Under the pieces are notes generated by a model. The model ran no database searches and was not told where the DNA came from. It saw only the letters and a program-made list of their open reading frames with translations. The position numbers and the translations under genes are program-made. This document shows positions 20,445 to 22,310 of a DNA stretch of 22,310 nucleotides, one piece after another (position 1 is the first letter of the stretch; each line of letters begins with the position of its first letter). Origin of the DNA: an uncultured Coriobacteriaceae bacterium (GTDB lineage: Bacteria; Actinomycetota; Coriobacteriia; Coriobacteriales; Atopobiaceae); contig USBN01000023.1 in the NCBI GenBank assembly GCA_900552935.1, positions 1 to 22,310 of the forward strand. Direction: 5' to 3'.

Positions 20445-22310
20445 CTAGCTGAACCAAGGGAAATCGACGCCGGGGACCCCGCCGCCCGACGGAAGCTCCG
20501 CACTCGTGGCGTAGGGCTCCCATTCGTTGACGCGGCTCCTCATGCCTTGGACGTCGAGGACGCCCTCCGCGAAGCCCTTTCGCACGAGCTCGGGTGGGAG
20601 CAGGCTGTCGTACTTCTCGAAAACCGGGACCTCCGTCGGGCCGAGGAGGTCGAGGGGGTCGAAGGGCTTGTTCGCCTCGTCGATGAGGGTTCGGAAGAAC
20701 TCGCCGGGGCCCGCGCTCATGCGGAACTGCAGGTAGTAGGGGCGAGTCGGGTCAAGGCCCTTGATGCCGAGCTGTTTTGCGCACTTGTGCTTGATGAGGC
20801 GCTCGAGGGCGAGGAACGCGTAGCTTCCAAGCCAGGGGAAGAGTGCCCACGTGTCCTCCCCCAGGTTGATGAGGGGCGAGCGATCTATGTCCGCGCCGGC
20901 GGCTGCGCGGCGCGCGACGGCGAGACGTACCGTTGCGTTGCGCATGAGGAACGGATAGTTGCAGCGTTCCTCAAGGACGCGACGCATGCGCTCGAGCACG
21001 TGCGTGTGGATGTCGCCGGCGCACTCGCCAAAATAGGCGGGCACGCGGCCCTTGATCTTTGTGACGTAGACAACGAGACGCTTGTGATCGACCTCGTCGA
21101 CCATCCAGGTGGCGCCGGCGATGGCGACCTTGCCGCCCGGGGGCGGCGGCGCGACGAGCGTGCCAAGATCTGCTGAGTCGCTGCGGACGGTGTACTCGAT
21201 GTTCTCCTGAAAGACGCCGTAGAACTTGTGCGAGTTGACGATGCGTTCTCCGGCGAGGCCAACGATGAGCGCTCCCGCCTCCGTGAGCTCGAGGTAGTCC
21301 GTCCCGAGGAGATGACGGAGCAGGACCTTGAAGTCATCCGGACTCACGCGCCTGAACACGGTGAGGTTGAGCACCCTGCCCGCAAGTTCGCTCGCGGAGA
21401 GCTCGCCCTCGCTGGCGAGCGTGGCGAGCGTCTGGTGAAGCAGGAGGCTGTAGGGGAGGCGGTCGAGGCGAGGCGGCTCGACCCAGCGCTCCTCGAGGTA
21501 GAGCTGGACGAGGGCGATGCCCTGGAGGAGTTTCCATGGGATGGTCTCCGGGAGGAGAGCCCTGACGTCAGGGTGATCCTCGCGCATGACGAACCACATC
21601 TCGGGCGGGCGCTCCCGGCGGCCGGTGCGGCCCATGCGCTGGAGGAACGCGCTCACCGTGAAGGGGGCGTCGATCTGGAAGGCGCGCTCGAGACGCCCGA
21701 TATCAATCCCCAGTTCAAGGGTTGCCGTGGTGACCGTGGTCATGCACTGCGTCTCGTCGCGCATGAGATCCTCCGCGGACTCGCGAATCGAGCTCGAGAG
21801 GTTGCCGTGGTGGATCAGGAAGCGATCCGGCTCGTGCACGAGCTCGCAGTAACGACGGAGCTCCGTGCAATAGGCTTCCGCGTCCTCACGGGAGTTGGCG
21901 AAGAGCAGGCATTTCTTGTTGCGTGAGTGCTCGAAGACGTAGCCGAGCCCGGGGTCGGCTTCCTTGGGGGCGGTGTCTGTGGCGATGTCGAGCGTGGGAC
22001 AGATGAAGAAGTCGTCGTCGATCTCATCGGGCTCGATGGGGGATGGGGCGGCGAGGGAGGCTTCGTTGCCTCTCGAGGCGGCGGTGAGGCTGGATATGGG
22101 AGTGCCGTTTTCGTTCGTGGCCTCGACGCCGCCCTCGTTTTTGGAGTCAGCGCAGGCGTTGCTTGCGGGCCCGGCGCTGCTGCTTGCGGAGCCGGCGTTG
22201 CTTGCGGGTCTGGCGCTGTTGCTTGCGGGTCCGGCGTTGCTTGCGGGTCTGGCGCTGTTGCTCGCGGGTCTGGCGCTGTTGCTCGCGGGCGCGTCGCTGC
22301 TGCTTGACGC
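20445..22310 (-). CDS. Lhr-type ATP-dependent helicase, 5' end outside the window
   Basis: An open frame of 621 residues without a stop up to the window edge; the N-terminal RecA domain with Walker A/B is not seen. The visible part starts with a low-complexity tract (visible residues 1-52), then about 80 residues of linker, the second RecA domain with CLLFANSREDAE, LELGIDIG and QRMGRTGRRERPP (motif VI), a winged-helix region and the Lhr-core segment GGKVAIAGATWMVDEVD ... RVPAYFGE. These helicases unwind DNA or DNA-RNA hybrids in repair. The gene converges with the spermidine-synthase-like gene, 49 bases apart. Inner ATGs such as that at 21839 would remove motif IV and are not the start. The low-complexity tract keeps the frame, so it is not a break. 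Confidence 0.88.
   Translation of the reverse strand, partial: ASSSSDAPASNSARPASNSARPASNAGPASNSARPASNAGSASSSAGPASNACADSKNEGGVEATNENGTPISSLTAASRGNEASLAAPSPIEPDEIDDDFFICPTLDIATDTAPKEADPGLGYVFEHSRNKKCLLFANSREDAEAYCTELRRYCELVHEPDRFLIHHGNLSSSIRESAEDLMRDETQCMTTVTTATLELGIDIGRLERAFQIDAPFTVSAFLQRMGRTGRRERPPEMWFVMREDHPDVRALLPETIPWKLLQGIALVQLYLEERWVEPPRLDRLPYSLLLHQTLATLASEGELSASELAGRVLNLTVFRRVSPDDFKVLLRHLLGTDYLELTEAGALIVGLAGERIVNSHKFYGVFQENIEYTVRSDSADLGTLVAPPPPGGKVAIAGATWMVDEVDHKRLVVYVTKIKGRVPAYFGECAGDIHTHVLERMRRVLEERCNYPFLMRNATVRLAVARRAAAGADIDRSPLINLGEDTWALFPWLGSYAFLALERLIKHKCAKQLGIKGLDPTRPYYLQFRMSAGPGEFFRTLIDEANKPFDPLDLLGPTEVPVFEKYDSLLPPELVRKGFAEGVLDVQGMRSRVNEWEPYATSAELPSGGGVPGVDFPWFS
22158..22310 (-). 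repeat. In-frame 21-bp minisatellite encoding (SARPASN)n in the helicase
   Basis: Consecutive units decode as SARPASN, SARPASN, AGPASN, SARPASN and AGSASSSAGPASN, preceded by DAPASN. The DNA unit is 21 bp with occasional 18-bp units, always a multiple of three. The array reaches the window edge, so its full length is unknown. It lies between the two RecA domains of the helicase. Confidence 0.85.

Noticed and set aside
22158..22310. Frameshift or broken gene in the helicase
   Set aside because: Translation through the repeat to the window edge has no stop and all unit lengths are multiples of three.

Overview
The window is a GC-rich bacterial chromosome segment. It carries an FprA-type flavodiiron protein for oxygen detoxification, an MgtA-type Mg2+ ATPase, GlmU, and GTG or TTG start codons beside strong Shine-Dalgarno sites. 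This fits an anaerobic or microaerophilic high-GC actinobacterium, most likely of the Coriobacteriia (Collinsella/Olsenella type). That placement is inferred from gene content and base composition only.

Layout. Positions 1-2920 hold housekeeping genes on the minus strand: glmU with a clear terminator, tRNA-Gln(UUG) with a terminator that overlaps its own 3' end, and a Cof-type HAD phosphatase. Positions 3073-13857 hold the accessory core. It is a signalling cluster of three kinase-fold proteins, a PP2C-type phosphatase, a von Willebrand factor A (vWA) protein, an FHA protein and a transglutaminase-like protein. The FHA gene alone lies on the minus strand. Positions 13920-17030 hold mgtA on the minus strand behind a leader with a 35-residue ORF, an intrinsic terminator and a competing hairpin. 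Positions 17159-20395 form a tight plus-strand set: flavodiiron protein, MFS exporter, spermidine-synthase-like protein. Positions 20445-22310 hold an Lhr-type helicase on the minus strand, cut by the window edge, whose inter-RecA linker is a Ser/Ala/Arg/Pro/Asn heptapeptide repeat.

How the core may work. The vWA protein, PP2C phosphatase and zinc-ribbon kinase (9363-12763) match the TerY-P triad known from tellurite-resistance-related stress systems. Here the triad is joined by a one-pass membrane kinase with a large external domain that has SecD-P1-like segments, a second kinase with an amphipathic Arg/Leu/Ala N-terminus, an FHA reader, and a transglutaminase-like protein overlapping the triad kinase gene. 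The vWA protein carries two TQVL motifs in its flexible N-terminus that fit the pThr-x-x-Leu pattern some FHA domains bind. A plausible model is a phospho-switch: external sensing by the first kinase, phosphorylation of the vWA tail, reading by the FHA protein, and reversal by PP2C. Except for the motifs themselves this is inference.

A separate oddity is that four gene ends (tRNA-Gln, HAD phosphatase, first kinase, mgtA) are followed by degenerate tandem copies of their own last bases, with periods of 31, 16, 37 and 18-20 bp.
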